6,809 nt of DNA from Lachnospiraceae bacterium (GTDB lineage Bacteria > Bacillota > Clostridia > Lachnospirales > Lachnospiraceae), in the NCBI GenBank assembly GCA_016293925.1, contig JAEDCX010000085.1:1-6809 (forward strand), given 5' to 3'. Position numbers and translations under genes: made by a program. The notes beneath the pieces were generated by a model. It searched no databases and was not told the origin of the DNA. It worked only from the letters and a program-made list of their open reading frames with translations. Of this stretch, positions 1 through 6,675 are shown piece after piece. The first letter of the stretch is position 1. Each line of letters starts with the position of its first letter.

Positions 1-28
1 GGCTTTCGACATCCGAATCCAATATCGT

Positions 29-60
29 AAAAAGAACAGTCCCAACTGACGGGACTGTTC
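29..60 (-). terminator. Rho-independent terminator after the GH10 gene
   Basis: A perfect 10-bp stem (arms 34-43 and 51-60, GAACAGTCCC / GGGACTGTTC) encloses a 7-nt loop. On the minus strand it is followed at once by five T residues (33-29). It lies about 30 nt past the TAG stop of the GH10 gene and should end the HD-GYP/GH10 transcript. There is no comparable T run on the plus-strand side, so it works for minus-strand transcription only. Positions 1-28 beyond it show nothing recognisable. Confidence 0.88.
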
Positions 61-91
61 CGCATTCTTCCGTATTCCAATCTATCACAAA

Positions 92-1504
92 CTATTGTTT
101 GAACTTCAATATATCCAGGATCCTCTCAAACGCCGGTTTCGGCTGATATTCCGAATCGAACAACCGGGTATTGGTCGTATCACCCTCCCGGTAATGATCA
201 ATCAGGCCGAAGAAGGTCACACTGGTAATATTGGCAGGTCCTCCGCACTCCTGATCGAGAGAGATAATTGCCAACAGCGTTGTGGCATATTTCTGCGCCT
301 GCTTTTTGAACTGCTCCTCATTCTCTTCCTCAACTCCCGTGGACCATTCGGTAATATGAATCTCCAGATCCAGCTTGGAGAACAGACGGATAGCAGTTTC
401 GATCATGACCGTAGACGGATAATCAATGCCCCAATATCCCTGCATACCGATCCCGTCAATCAGATTCTTCTCTTTTAAGGATTCACAGAGCGCAATGATT
501 GCCTGTGTTTTGTTGGACTGGTAGGTGTTGTAATCATTGTAGAACAGTTTCACACCGTCTGCCGCATATTTTCTGGCGTAGGTAAATGCCATCTCCACAT
601 AATCTTCCCCGATCGTTGCATACCAGGGATTTACCCCATCGTCGCATTTCGTACGGCACCGGAAGCTGCTGTCCGGATCACCGTTGTCGGGATCTACCGC
701 TTCATTCACCACATCCCAGCAATATACCACGCCCGGATAGTTCTCCTGTACATGGGTCATCAGCTGTCGGATATAGCTCTCCATGCGGAACAGCATGGTA
801 TCCTTGTCCACAAAGGCACCGTCATCGGTATATCCCTCCCGGAAAAACCACCCCGGAGCCTGCGCATGCCATACCAGCGTATGTCCCCGCATCTGCATAC
901 CATTGTCCATACACCACTGCAATGTGGGATCAATACTTGCATAGGACAGAACCGGACTGCCATCTCCGTTTTCCAGATTCTCCCGGGATGCATCCTGCAC
1001 CAGAATATAACAACTCTTCATCAGATTGGTCATGGTACAACTGTTAAAATGCTTCCGGCATACTGCCATATACTCCGGCATATTCAGCGTCTGATTCTCC
1101 AGCGTGCTTCCATTGATTCCGACGCCCAGCATAAAATACTTGCTTGCCAGATCCTTGAGTGCAGGTCCCGTCAACGCCGCGGTCAGATCATATTGACTGT
1201 CCTTGAATTCCTCCAGCACGGACTCCCAGTACAAATCCTCTTCCGACTGTCCGGCGTCTTCCGATCCATCCTGTCCGGCGTCCGTATCTCCTGCAGTATC
1301 CCCTGCAACGACCGTATTTCCTGCGTCATCTCCCTCTTTTCCGCTCTCCGCATCCGTCGGGGCATCTGCATCCGTCACGATATCGCCCTCAAGGCTGCTG
1401 GCATCATCCCCATTGTCCCGGCTCTTGCTGTCTCCCCCGCATCCGGTGAAAAACAGAACAACGGCAAGTCCCAATGCTGCCAGTGGATATCCTTTTCGTA
1501 TCAT
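92..1504 (-). CDS. GH10 family (endo-1,4-beta-xylanase-like) lipoprotein
   Basis: A 470-residue secreted glycoside hydrolase of family 10, expected to cut beta-1,4-xylan-type backbones outside the cell with retention of configuration. Residues 1-22 form a lipoprotein signal: Lys/Arg, a hydrophobic stretch, then FTGC with Cys22 as the lipidation site, so the enzyme should be anchored on the outer face of the membrane. Residues 23-90 are an Asp/Gly/Ser/Glu-rich linker that probably acts as a flexible tether. The catalytic barrel covers about 105-467. Seen motifs are N160/K163 (sugar-binding Asn and Lys), HTLVWHAQ at 208-215, WDVVNEA at 263-269 with acid/base Glu268, LFYNDYNTY at 320-328, and HITEWS at 383-388 with nucleophile Glu386. 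Several usual active-site residues differ (see findings), so xylanase activity is inferred rather than certain. No separate carbohydrate-binding module is visible. The ATG at 1504 has a perfect AGGAGG (1514-1519) nine nt upstream. The gene starts 21 nt after the HD-GYP stop and is probably co-transcribed with it. Confidence 0.93.
   Translation of the reverse strand: MIRKGYPLAALGLAVVLFFTGCGGDSKSRDNGDDASSLEGDIVTDADAPTDAESGKEGDDAGNTVVAGDTAGDTDAGQDGSEDAGQSEEDLYWESVLEEFKDSQYDLTAALTGPALKDLASKYFMLGVGINGSTLENQTLNMPEYMAVCRKHFNSCTMTNLMKSCYILVQDASRENLENGDGSPVLSYASIDPTLQWCMDNGMQMRGHTLVWHAQAPGWFFREGYTDDGAFVDKDTMLFRMESYIRQLMTHVQENYPGVVYCWDVVNEAVDPDNGDPDSSFRCRTKCDDGVNPWYATIGEDYVEMAFTYARKYAADGVKLFYNDYNTYQSNKTQAIIALCESLKEKNLIDGIGMQGYWGIDYPSTVMIETAIRLFSKLDLEIHITEWSTGVEEENEEQFKKQAQKYATTLLAIISLDQECGGPANITSVTFFGLIDHYREGDTTNTRLFDSEYQPKPAFERILDILKFKQ
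1247..1282 (-). repeat. 12-bp direct repeat in the GH10 linker
   Basis: The 12-mer ctgtccggcgtc (plus strand) occurs at 1247-1258 and again at 1271-1282, exactly 24 bases (8 codons) apart. It encodes two Asp-Ala-Gly-Gln units (residues 75-78 and 83-86) in the acidic tether. The in-frame spacing fits slippage or small duplication within a low-complexity linker, so linker length may vary between strains. Confidence 0.6.
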
Positions 1505-1525
1505 CTCATGTTCCCTCCTGATAAA

Positions 1526-3214
1526 TCAGTCTGCATAAGAATTATACAATGCTTCAAATTGCGGCCTGCATTCCAGAAATACTGTACACAGTACCGGATC
1601 AAAATGCGTTCCCATAGACTCCTCAATAATGGAGAAAGCCTTGTCATAGCTGTAACTATCCTTGTAAACACGTTTGCTTACCAGTGCATCAAATACATCT
1701 GCCAGTGCCATTACCCTGGCTTCAAAAGGAATCTCCTCTTCCCGGATTCCCTCCGGATACCCCTGACCGTTCCATTTCTCATGATGATAATGGGCAATGT
1801 TCACTGCGATCCGCTTAAACGTCGGATCATCGGCATTCTGGAGAATCCGTTCCACGATAGACGCACCTTTGGCAGAATGCATTTTCATGATCTCATACTC
1901 CTCCGGTTCGAATTTGCCCGGCTTATTCAGTATGGCATCCGGTATGGCGATCTTTCCGAAATCATGCAGCGGTGCTGCCTTGATGATGCATTTTGCAATC
2001 TCCGGAGTCATTCCTTTGATGATTCTTTTTTTCTGCAGATGCTTTACGAAAATCCGAACCACATCACTGGTTCTGGCAATATGTCCGCCGGTATTGTTAT
2101 CCCTGTTTTCTACGATGCTTGCCATGCTGAAGATAATATCGTTCTGAATCTGATGGATTCTCTCCGTTTTGGCATTCACATCCCGGGTAAGATTGTCATT
2201 GTACTGCTCCACCAGTTTGGTGTATTTCTGCTGCTGCGTGTCATCATGCATATACAGGCAATGTACCTTCTTGCCTCTCTTCTCTCGGAGAATACTGTGA
2301 CTGATCTCAATCACCCGATCTCCACTGTTGATATACACATCAGTTCTCTCATCTTCTCCCCGGATCCATTTTCCGTTCTGTTTCAGAAACTCAGTGCCCT
2401 CCTCCCGGATCTCCCGGTCAATTGACAGCTCCCGAATCTCCGGGAACCAGTTTTTGGCCGCAATGTCACTTCCCAGATAGCGCCCTTTGGAATCGCACAG
2501 TACAAATCCATGATCCGTACTCTTCACCATGGATTCCGCAGTGATTCCCGCCACATCAAACATACTGATTCTCCTGAGCAGTATCAGCAGACTGATCAGT
2601 ACGATCACATACGCCACCGGCAGAAGCTCGACCTTCAGGCGAAAGAGTTTCTCCCCGCCATATACAAGCATGATAACTCCCATCATATTCAGCAGACAAA
2701 TGCCGGTGATATAGGACACTTCCCGCTTGCTGCGGAAGGAATCGATGATAATGGCCACACACATCCCGAAAATAACAAGCAGATATAGCGGATATAGTGT
2801 ATGCAGGAAACCATACTCCTTAACCATCAGGCTACCCCCGTTCTGGGACAGCAGGGATACCTCTTTATAATACCAGTCAACGATTCCATAGGAGGATGAC
2901 AGAAAGAAAATCACTCCTCCGCAGCACAGGAAAATAATCTGGTATACTCTTTTGATATGCGTTTTACACAGATCGGACAGACACATCAGCATGAAAAACG
3001 GAGAAAAACTGGATCCCAGATAGACCGCCTGATTCGCAAACATTGCGCTCTCCAGATTCGTTGCAAAAGACATCTGCATGTATCCGAAATTCGTCATCAG
3101 CACACTGACAAACAACAGCACATAATAGATCGCAATTCTGTCCCGGAATTCTGCTACCAGTATAAAAGTCATGAAAAATGTCATCAGAAATAAAACGGTA
3201 TATAGTACGCTCAT
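1526..3214 (-). CDS. 7TM-PAS-HD-GYP signalling protein (putative c-di-GMP phosphodiesterase)
   Basis: A 562-residue membrane signalling protein. The N-terminal ~215 residues hold about seven hydrophobic helices (near 2-20, 27-46, 61-80, 91-108, 138-157, 168-186 and 197-213), like the 7TM sensor module found on some histidine kinases. A PAS-like region follows (about 226-328), then a short coiled-coil-like stretch (about 330-365) and a complete HD-GYP domain (about 366-555). Catalytic signature residues are present: E369 and H378 in the first helix, the HD pair H417/D418 in LHDFGKIAIPD, H446, HHEKWNGQGYP at 477-487, and D506. Family knowledge points to hydrolysis of cyclic-di-GMP at the inner membrane face, tuned by an unknown signal. 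There is no GGDEF domain. I chose the ATG at 3214: it follows AAAGAGG (3219-3225) and lies downstream of a good promoter. An in-frame ATG at 3310 (and TTG at 3322) would give 32-36 extra non-conserved-looking residues and lies upstream of the predicted transcript start. The SD spacing of about 4 nt is short. Confidence 0.9.
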   Translation of the reverse strand: MSVLYTVLFLMTFFMTFILVAEFRDRIAIYYVLLFVSVLMTNFGYMQMSFATNLESAMFANQAVYLGSSFSPFFMLMCLSDLCKTHIKRVYQIIFLCCGGVIFFLSSSYGIVDWYYKEVSLLSQNGGSLMVKEYGFLHTLYPLYLLVIFGMCVAIIIDSFRSKREVSYITGICLLNMMGVIMLVYGGEKLFRLKVELLPVAYVIVLISLLILLRRISMFDVAGITAESMVKSTDHGFVLCDSKGRYLGSDIAAKNWFPEIRELSIDREIREEGTEFLKQNGKWIRGEDERTDVYINSGDRVIEISHSILREKRGKKVHCLYMHDDTQQQKYTKLVEQYNDNLTRDVNAKTERIHQIQNDIIFSMASIVENRDNNTGGHIARTSDVVRIFVKHLQKKRIIKGMTPEIAKCIIKAAPLHDFGKIAIPDAILNKPGKFEPEEYEIMKMHSAKGASIVERILQNADDPTFKRIAVNIAHYHHEKWNGQGYPEGIREEEIPFEARVMALADVFDALVSKRVYKDSYSYDKAFSIIEESMGTHFDPVLCTVFLECRPQFEALYNSYAD

Positions 3215-3232
3215 AGTTCCTCTTTCGTCCGG

Positions 3233-3254
3233 CAGGGTAATCCTCTGTACCCTG
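3233..3254 (-). promoter_or_regulatory. Inverted repeat in the HD-GYP leader (possible operator or mRNA hairpin)
   Basis: Perfect 7-nt arms CAGGGTA (3233-3239) and TACCCTG (3248-3254) are separated by 8 nt. The element begins just downstream of the predicted transcription start (about 3260) and ends 8 nt before the Shine-Dalgarno site. It could bind a dimeric repressor, or fold in the mRNA as a 7-bp stem-loop. The loop carries AGAGGA, which is also found in the real SD. No U-tract follows, so it is not a terminator. The regulator is unknown. Confidence 0.5.
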
Positions 3255-3266
3255 GGTTCTACCAAT

Positions 3267-3295
3267 ATCTTATGGAAAAAAGAAGGGTATGTCAA
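3267..3295 (-). promoter_or_regulatory. Sigma-A-type promoter of the HD-GYP/GH10 unit
   Basis: On the minus strand a perfect TTGACA (3290-3295) is followed by a 17-nt spacer and TAAGAT (3267-3272; 4 of 6 to TATAAT). The predicted start is near 3260. It lies in the 97-nt gap between the S8 protease stop and the HD-GYP ATG, and supports the downstream ATG at 3214. No terminator stem is visible after the S8 gene, so read-through from it is also possible. Confidence 0.75.
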
Positions 3296-3311
3296 GGGAA
3301 CTCTGTACATG

Positions 3312-5072
3312 TTACCGCCCAATCAGGGAATCGAACACGCCCCGCAGATTCAACAGACCATATCCATATTCCCGATTCGGATAGATCAGACCTGCGTTCC
3401 GGGTCGCTCCGCGGATCAGATAGCTTCTGATATCCGCATTATCTACCAGAATATCATTCTGCTCCACAGTGGACCATTGCAGAAAAGCCGCAGCCGCTCC
3501 GGCCGTTATCGCCGCCGCCATGGATGTTCCCGTAATCTTTCCCCTCACGGAGGACACTTCCACTGCCGGTGCCGCAATATCCGGCTTAATCGCTCCCGTC
3601 CTGGAATATCCCCGTCCAGAAGACACCAGAAAGCTTCCGTCCCGGTCATTATACCCGGATACGGATATCACATCGGACGCATAGGAAGGCTCTGTCATCG
3701 TGATATAGGGATCCGATATCAGGAATTCCGTTCCCTCCCGCAGGAATTGTCCCAGTGGAAGCCACATATGGTAGGTTCCCGGCACATTGGCGTTTTCATT
3801 GGTGACATAGATGGTCCAGATACCGGCCGATGGACGCTCGAACCGCATCAGGATCAATTGCGCTCCGGAGCCTTCCTCCACCAGAATATAATCAATGGTC
3901 AGTATCGTCCGTTCATAGACGAATCGGTATTCCAGCGTGCGGGGAGACCGAAAGGTTCCGGCTTCAATCTGTTCCCCAGCCGGACTTCGTACCGATATGG
4001 TGAAAATTGCAGGCGTTTCCCCCCACAGTTCCAGAATGAATCCCGGATCCCCCTCGGCGACCCGCAGTTCTGCCCGATCCGAGGAGGCTCCGTTTCCGTT
4101 GGGCAGCCGCTTGCTGTAATGAATCGCCCGGTTTCCTTCATTCCCACCGGCCACCACCACTCCCATGCTCTTTTTCCCGGACAGCTTATTCAGATATCCG
4201 GACAACACGGAATTCCCCGCATGGTCTCCCATATTCGATGCAAGCGCCAGGCAAATCACCATCGGACGATAGAACGGTCTGTGATAGGACATCACATATT
4301 TCAGCGCCATGAGTATATCCGACTCGCTATAGCAGGGTACCCCCTCCGGAATCAGATAATATTCCCGCATATATTCTTTGGCCTGCCGAAGCTTTACCAC
4401 AACCAGTTCACTGTCCGGTGCAGGACTGTTGAAAAGAGTACCTTCCTCCAGTTTCGACCCTGCCGCCACACTGGCCACCGCTGTTCCGTGACCGATCTCG
4501 TCCCCGGTGGGAACAACGCTGTACGGGTTCTCCGCCTGCAGCGCCTTATCAATCTCCTCTCTCCGGTACTCCGTTCCGTACAGCATGCCTTCCGGCGGCG
4601 CGCCGTCCTGAATCGTCTGATCCCAGATCGCTTTGATCCGCGTTTTCCCGTCGCTTCTGCGAAATACCGGAGATGTATAATCAACTCCTGTGTCGATAAC
4701 TGCCACGGTAACTCCCTGACCGGTCAGATGAAGCGCCCCTTCCTGAACGGACAATATTCCGGAATTGATCAACGCAAGCTGATTGAACCCTTCCACAGGA
4801 AACAATGCCTGTGCCTGCGGCTTCTCCCCGTGGGAATTTTCGTTGGCGATTGTCTCGGTAAGCCCGAAACAAAGAGGAATGGACTGATAGGAAAAGGGAT
4901 CCACCGTTACATCCCCAAGTTCTGCAATCCGTAAGTACACCACCCCGATCTCTCCGTCCACCGGAGTAAAACAGTAGGTTCCTCTGGCAAGCCGGATCAG
5001 TTCCTCCGGAAGCCGGTAATCAATGATGATGTCCGCGTATTCCTCCGACAGTATCTGCTCTTTGCATGTCAT
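3312..5072 (-). CDS. Csp-type S8 (subtilisin-like) serine protease
   Basis: A 586-residue subtilase with a complete catalytic set: Asp127 in AVIDTGVD, His195 in GHGT, oxyanion Asn311 in AGGNEGN, and Ser517 in GTSMAA. Residues 1 to about 95 look like the family's N-terminal prodomain (VDPFSYQSIPLCFGL at 57-71). A beta-rich insert of roughly 130 residues (about 332-460) sits between the Asn and Ser blocks, as in the jelly-roll insert of clostridial CspB. No signal peptide or membrane segment is seen, which fits Csp proteins acting inside spores. In clostridia such proteases activate the pro-form of the cortex hydrolase SleC during germination. Many Lachnospiraceae carry several paralogues of unproven role, so germination is an inference. 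I chose the ATG at 5072: AAGAGG (5081-5086) lies 8 nt upstream and the promoter just beyond. A GTG at 5177 would add 35 residues encoded across the clpX terminator hairpin, which makes it unlikely. The TAA stop is at 3312-3314. Confidence 0.9.
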   Translation of the reverse strand: MTCKEQILSEEYADIIIDYRLPEELIRLARGTYCFTPVDGEIGVVYLRIAELGDVTVDPFSYQSIPLCFGLTETIANENSHGEKPQAQALFPVEGFNQLALINSGILSVQEGALHLTGQGVTVAVIDTGVDYTSPVFRRSDGKTRIKAIWDQTIQDGAPPEGMLYGTEYRREEIDKALQAENPYSVVPTGDEIGHGTAVASVAAGSKLEEGTLFNSPAPDSELVVVKLRQAKEYMREYYLIPEGVPCYSESDILMALKYVMSYHRPFYRPMVICLALASNMGDHAGNSVLSGYLNKLSGKKSMGVVVAGGNEGNRAIHYSKRLPNGNGASSDRAELRVAEGDPGFILELWGETPAIFTISVRSPAGEQIEAGTFRSPRTLEYRFVYERTILTIDYILVEEGSGAQLILMRFERPSAGIWTIYVTNENANVPGTYHMWLPLGQFLREGTEFLISDPYITMTEPSYASDVISVSGYNDRDGSFLVSSGRGYSRTGAIKPDIAAPAVEVSSVRGKITGTSMAAAITAGAAAAFLQWSTVEQNDILVDNADIRSYLIRGATRNAGLIYPNREYGYGLLNLRGVFDSLIGR

Positions 5073-5097
5073 CGCAATATCCTCTTGATTCACTGTT

Positions 5098-5127
5098 ATC
5101 TTATGGTACACAAAAAGAACCTGTCCC
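5098..5127 (-). promoter_or_regulatory. Promoter of the S8 protease gene, overlapping the clpX terminator
   Basis: On the minus strand GGGACA (5122-5127; 4 of 6 to TTGACA) is followed by an 18-nt spacer and TAAGAT (5098-5103). The predicted start is near 5091, leaving a leader of about 19 nt before the ATG at 5072. The -10 context CCATAAGATA is identical over 10 bases to that of the HD-GYP promoter. The -35 box lies inside the 3' arm of the clpX terminator stem. Confidence 0.6.
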
Positions 5128-5165
5128 GTGACCAATGTCATTCCGCACATTGGCCACAGGGCAGG
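5112..5165 (-). terminator. Strong Rho-independent terminator after clpX
   Basis: Two 19-nt arms (5120-5138 and 5147-5165) around an 8-nt loop pair with one C-A mismatch and two G-U wobbles when read as minus-strand RNA. The stem is followed by TTCTTTTT (5119-5112). It begins 15 nt after the clpX TGA. There is no T run on the other side. It should insulate the S8 gene from clpX transcription. Confidence 0.9.
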
Positions 5166-5180
5166 CTCCCATATCACGCA

Positions 5181-6650
5181 TCACTGCTTCCCGGATTGGT
5201 CGGTCAGAAGTGCCGTTCCCCGAATCTCAATCAGGGGGCTTCCGGTTCCCTCGATGTATTCTCTTGTAATCGTTACTTTACCGATATTCTCGTCTTTTGG
5301 TATCTCATACATGATATCCAGCATATATTCTTCGATGATGGCCCGAAGTGCTCTGGCTCCGGTATCATTTTCCATTGCTTTCTTCGCAATGGCTTCCACC
5401 GCACCATCGTCAAAGGTAAGCTTCACCTCGTCCAACTCCAGCAGCTTCTCATACTGCTTCAGAATCGCATTCTTCGGATCGGTCATGATCTTCTTCATCA
5501 TCTCCAGATCCAGACTCTGTAGCGTAAAGATCACCGGAAGACGTCCGATAAACTCAGGAATCATACCGAATTTCCGCAGATCCTCCACGGTAACCCTGCT
5601 CAGAATGTTCTTATCCTTGTCAAACCGGTCCTTCAGACATGCATTGTATCCGATGGAGGATTGTTTGTTCAGTCGCTGCTTGATGATCTCCTCCAGATCC
5701 GGGAAAGCACCGCCGCAGATGAACAGAATATTCCGGGTATTGACCGTTGCCAGGGGAACCATCGCATTTTTGCTGTTGGCGCCCACGGGAACCTCCACTT
5801 CCGCACCCTCCAGCAGTTTCAGCATCCCCTGCTGTACCGACTCGCCGGATACATCCCGGGATGTGGTATTTTTCTTCTTTGCAATCTTATCAATCTCATC
5901 GATGAAGATAATGCCCTGCTCCGCACGTTCCACGTCATTCCCTGCTGCCGCCAGAAGCTTGCTGACAACGCTTTCGATATCATCGCCGATATACCCTGCC
6001 TCCGTCAGACTGGTGGCGTCGGCAATGGCAAGCGGCACATCCAACAGCTTCGCCAGGGTCTTCACCAGATAGGTTTTCCCGCAGCCGGTGGGTCCGATCA
6101 TCAGCATATTGGACTTCTCGATCTCAATCTCCTCCATGGTGTTGGTGGCCACACGTTTATAATGGTTATATACCGCAACGGAAATTACTTTTTTCGCATG
6201 CTCCTGCCCAACCACATATTCATCCAGACTTGCCTTAATCTTGTGGGGCGCCGGAATCTTGTGGATATCGATGATCGGCTTCGTCTTCTCACCGCTCTTT
6301 TTCTTGATCTTCTGTTTGTTCGGAATGCCTCCCTCCCCCTGCAGATCCGCAATATTCATGAATGCAATATTGGGTGAATTCAGCATACCGTTGTAATCGT
6401 ACTGACTGACGGTGTCCATCGTCTTGTGCATACAGTCATTACAAACACAGATATTGTTGGGAAGATGGAACATCTTACCGGCTTTGCTTTCCGGTCTGCG
6501 GCACACGAAACAAACGTCATCGAATTTCTTCTCGTCCCTGTTATTGTCGGAACCGCTATCTTTGCCGTCCTCTTTCTTCTCCTCTTTTGCCTCTTTTTCT
6601 CCTTTTGCCTCTTCTTCGTCCAGATCTATTTCATTAAAATCACGATTCAT
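5181..6650 (-). CDS. clpX: Divergent ClpX-type AAA+ unfoldase
   Basis: A 489-residue ATPase of the ClpX family, which unfolds proteins and normally passes them to the ClpP peptidase in the cytoplasm. Residues 1-42 are a highly charged Glu/Lys/Asp-rich extension not usual in ClpX (about 420 residues). A zinc-binding domain follows (Cys47, Cys50, Cys70, Cys73), then an unusually long linker (about 80-135) and the AAA+ core from about 136. Seen are Walker A GPTGCGKT (186-193), pore loop GYIGDD (219-224), Walker B FIDE (249-252), RDVSGESVQQ (265-274), arginine finger in EFIGRLP (366-372) and sensor-2 GARALR (431-436), so ATPase function should be intact. Two functional loops differ: the ClpP-docking IGF is IGY (333-335), and the RKH substrate loop is SKN (293-295). 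This may be a second, specialised ClpX rather than the housekeeping copy; no clpP or tig lies beside it here. The ATG at 6650 is fixed by an in-frame stop directly before it and the next Met only at residue 60. Its Shine-Dalgarno is weak (AAAGG about 16 nt away). Confidence 0.92.
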   Translation of the reverse strand: MNRDFNEIDLDEEEAKGEKEAKEEKKEDGKDSGSDNNRDEKKFDDVCFVCRRPESKAGKMFHLPNNICVCNDCMHKTMDTVSQYDYNGMLNSPNIAFMNIADLQGEGGIPNKQKIKKKSGEKTKPIIDIHKIPAPHKIKASLDEYVVGQEHAKKVISVAVYNHYKRVATNTMEEIEIEKSNMLMIGPTGCGKTYLVKTLAKLLDVPLAIADATSLTEAGYIGDDIESVVSKLLAAAGNDVERAEQGIIFIDEIDKIAKKKNTTSRDVSGESVQQGMLKLLEGAEVEVPVGANSKNAMVPLATVNTRNILFICGGAFPDLEEIIKQRLNKQSSIGYNACLKDRFDKDKNILSRVTVEDLRKFGMIPEFIGRLPVIFTLQSLDLEMMKKIMTDPKNAILKQYEKLLELDEVKLTFDDGAVEAIAKKAMENDTGARALRAIIEEYMLDIMYEIPKDENIGKVTITREYIEGTGSPLIEIRGTALLTDQSGKQ

Positions 6651-6675
6651 CTATCTATCGTCCAAACCTTTCTAC

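Noticed and set aside
1518..1529. 12-nt palindrome CTGATAAATCAG between the HD-GYP and GH10 genes
   Set aside because: Arms of 5 nt with a 2-nt centre, overlapping the stop codon and the edge of the Shine-Dalgarno site; too short to call an operator or hairpin.
1541..1546. Perfect TATAAT on the minus strand near the end of the HD-GYP gene, a possible own promoter for the GH10 gene
   Set aside because: It encodes Tyr-Asn in the HD-GYP tail, no acceptable -35 lies 16-18 nt upstream, and no proper extended -10 is present. A weak internal promoter cannot be excluded.
752..2425. Long plus-strand open frame (557 codons) opposite the GH10 and HD-GYP genes
   Set aside because: It crosses two well-supported minus-strand genes and their junction, its translation is rich in His/Cys/Arg/Ile with no family motif, and no ribosome site precedes it. 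It is an antisense shadow of biased codon use.
3171..4934. Long plus-strand open frame (587 codons) opposite the S8 protease gene
   Set aside because: The translation is Arg/His/Pro-rich without recognisable domains and lies over a gene with a complete catalytic triad. Treated as a shadow frame.
5073..5177. N-terminal extension of the S8 protease from a GTG at 5177
   Set aside because: The extra 35 codons run through the clpX terminator hairpin and the predicted promoter, while the ATG at 5072 has a good ribosome site. The extension would not be on the transcript from the local promoter.
92..6650. A single four-gene system joining ClpX, protease, HD-GYP and GH10
   Set aside because: A strong terminator follows clpX, and the S8 gene and the HD-GYP unit each have their own promoter. 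Shared orientation alone does not support one system.
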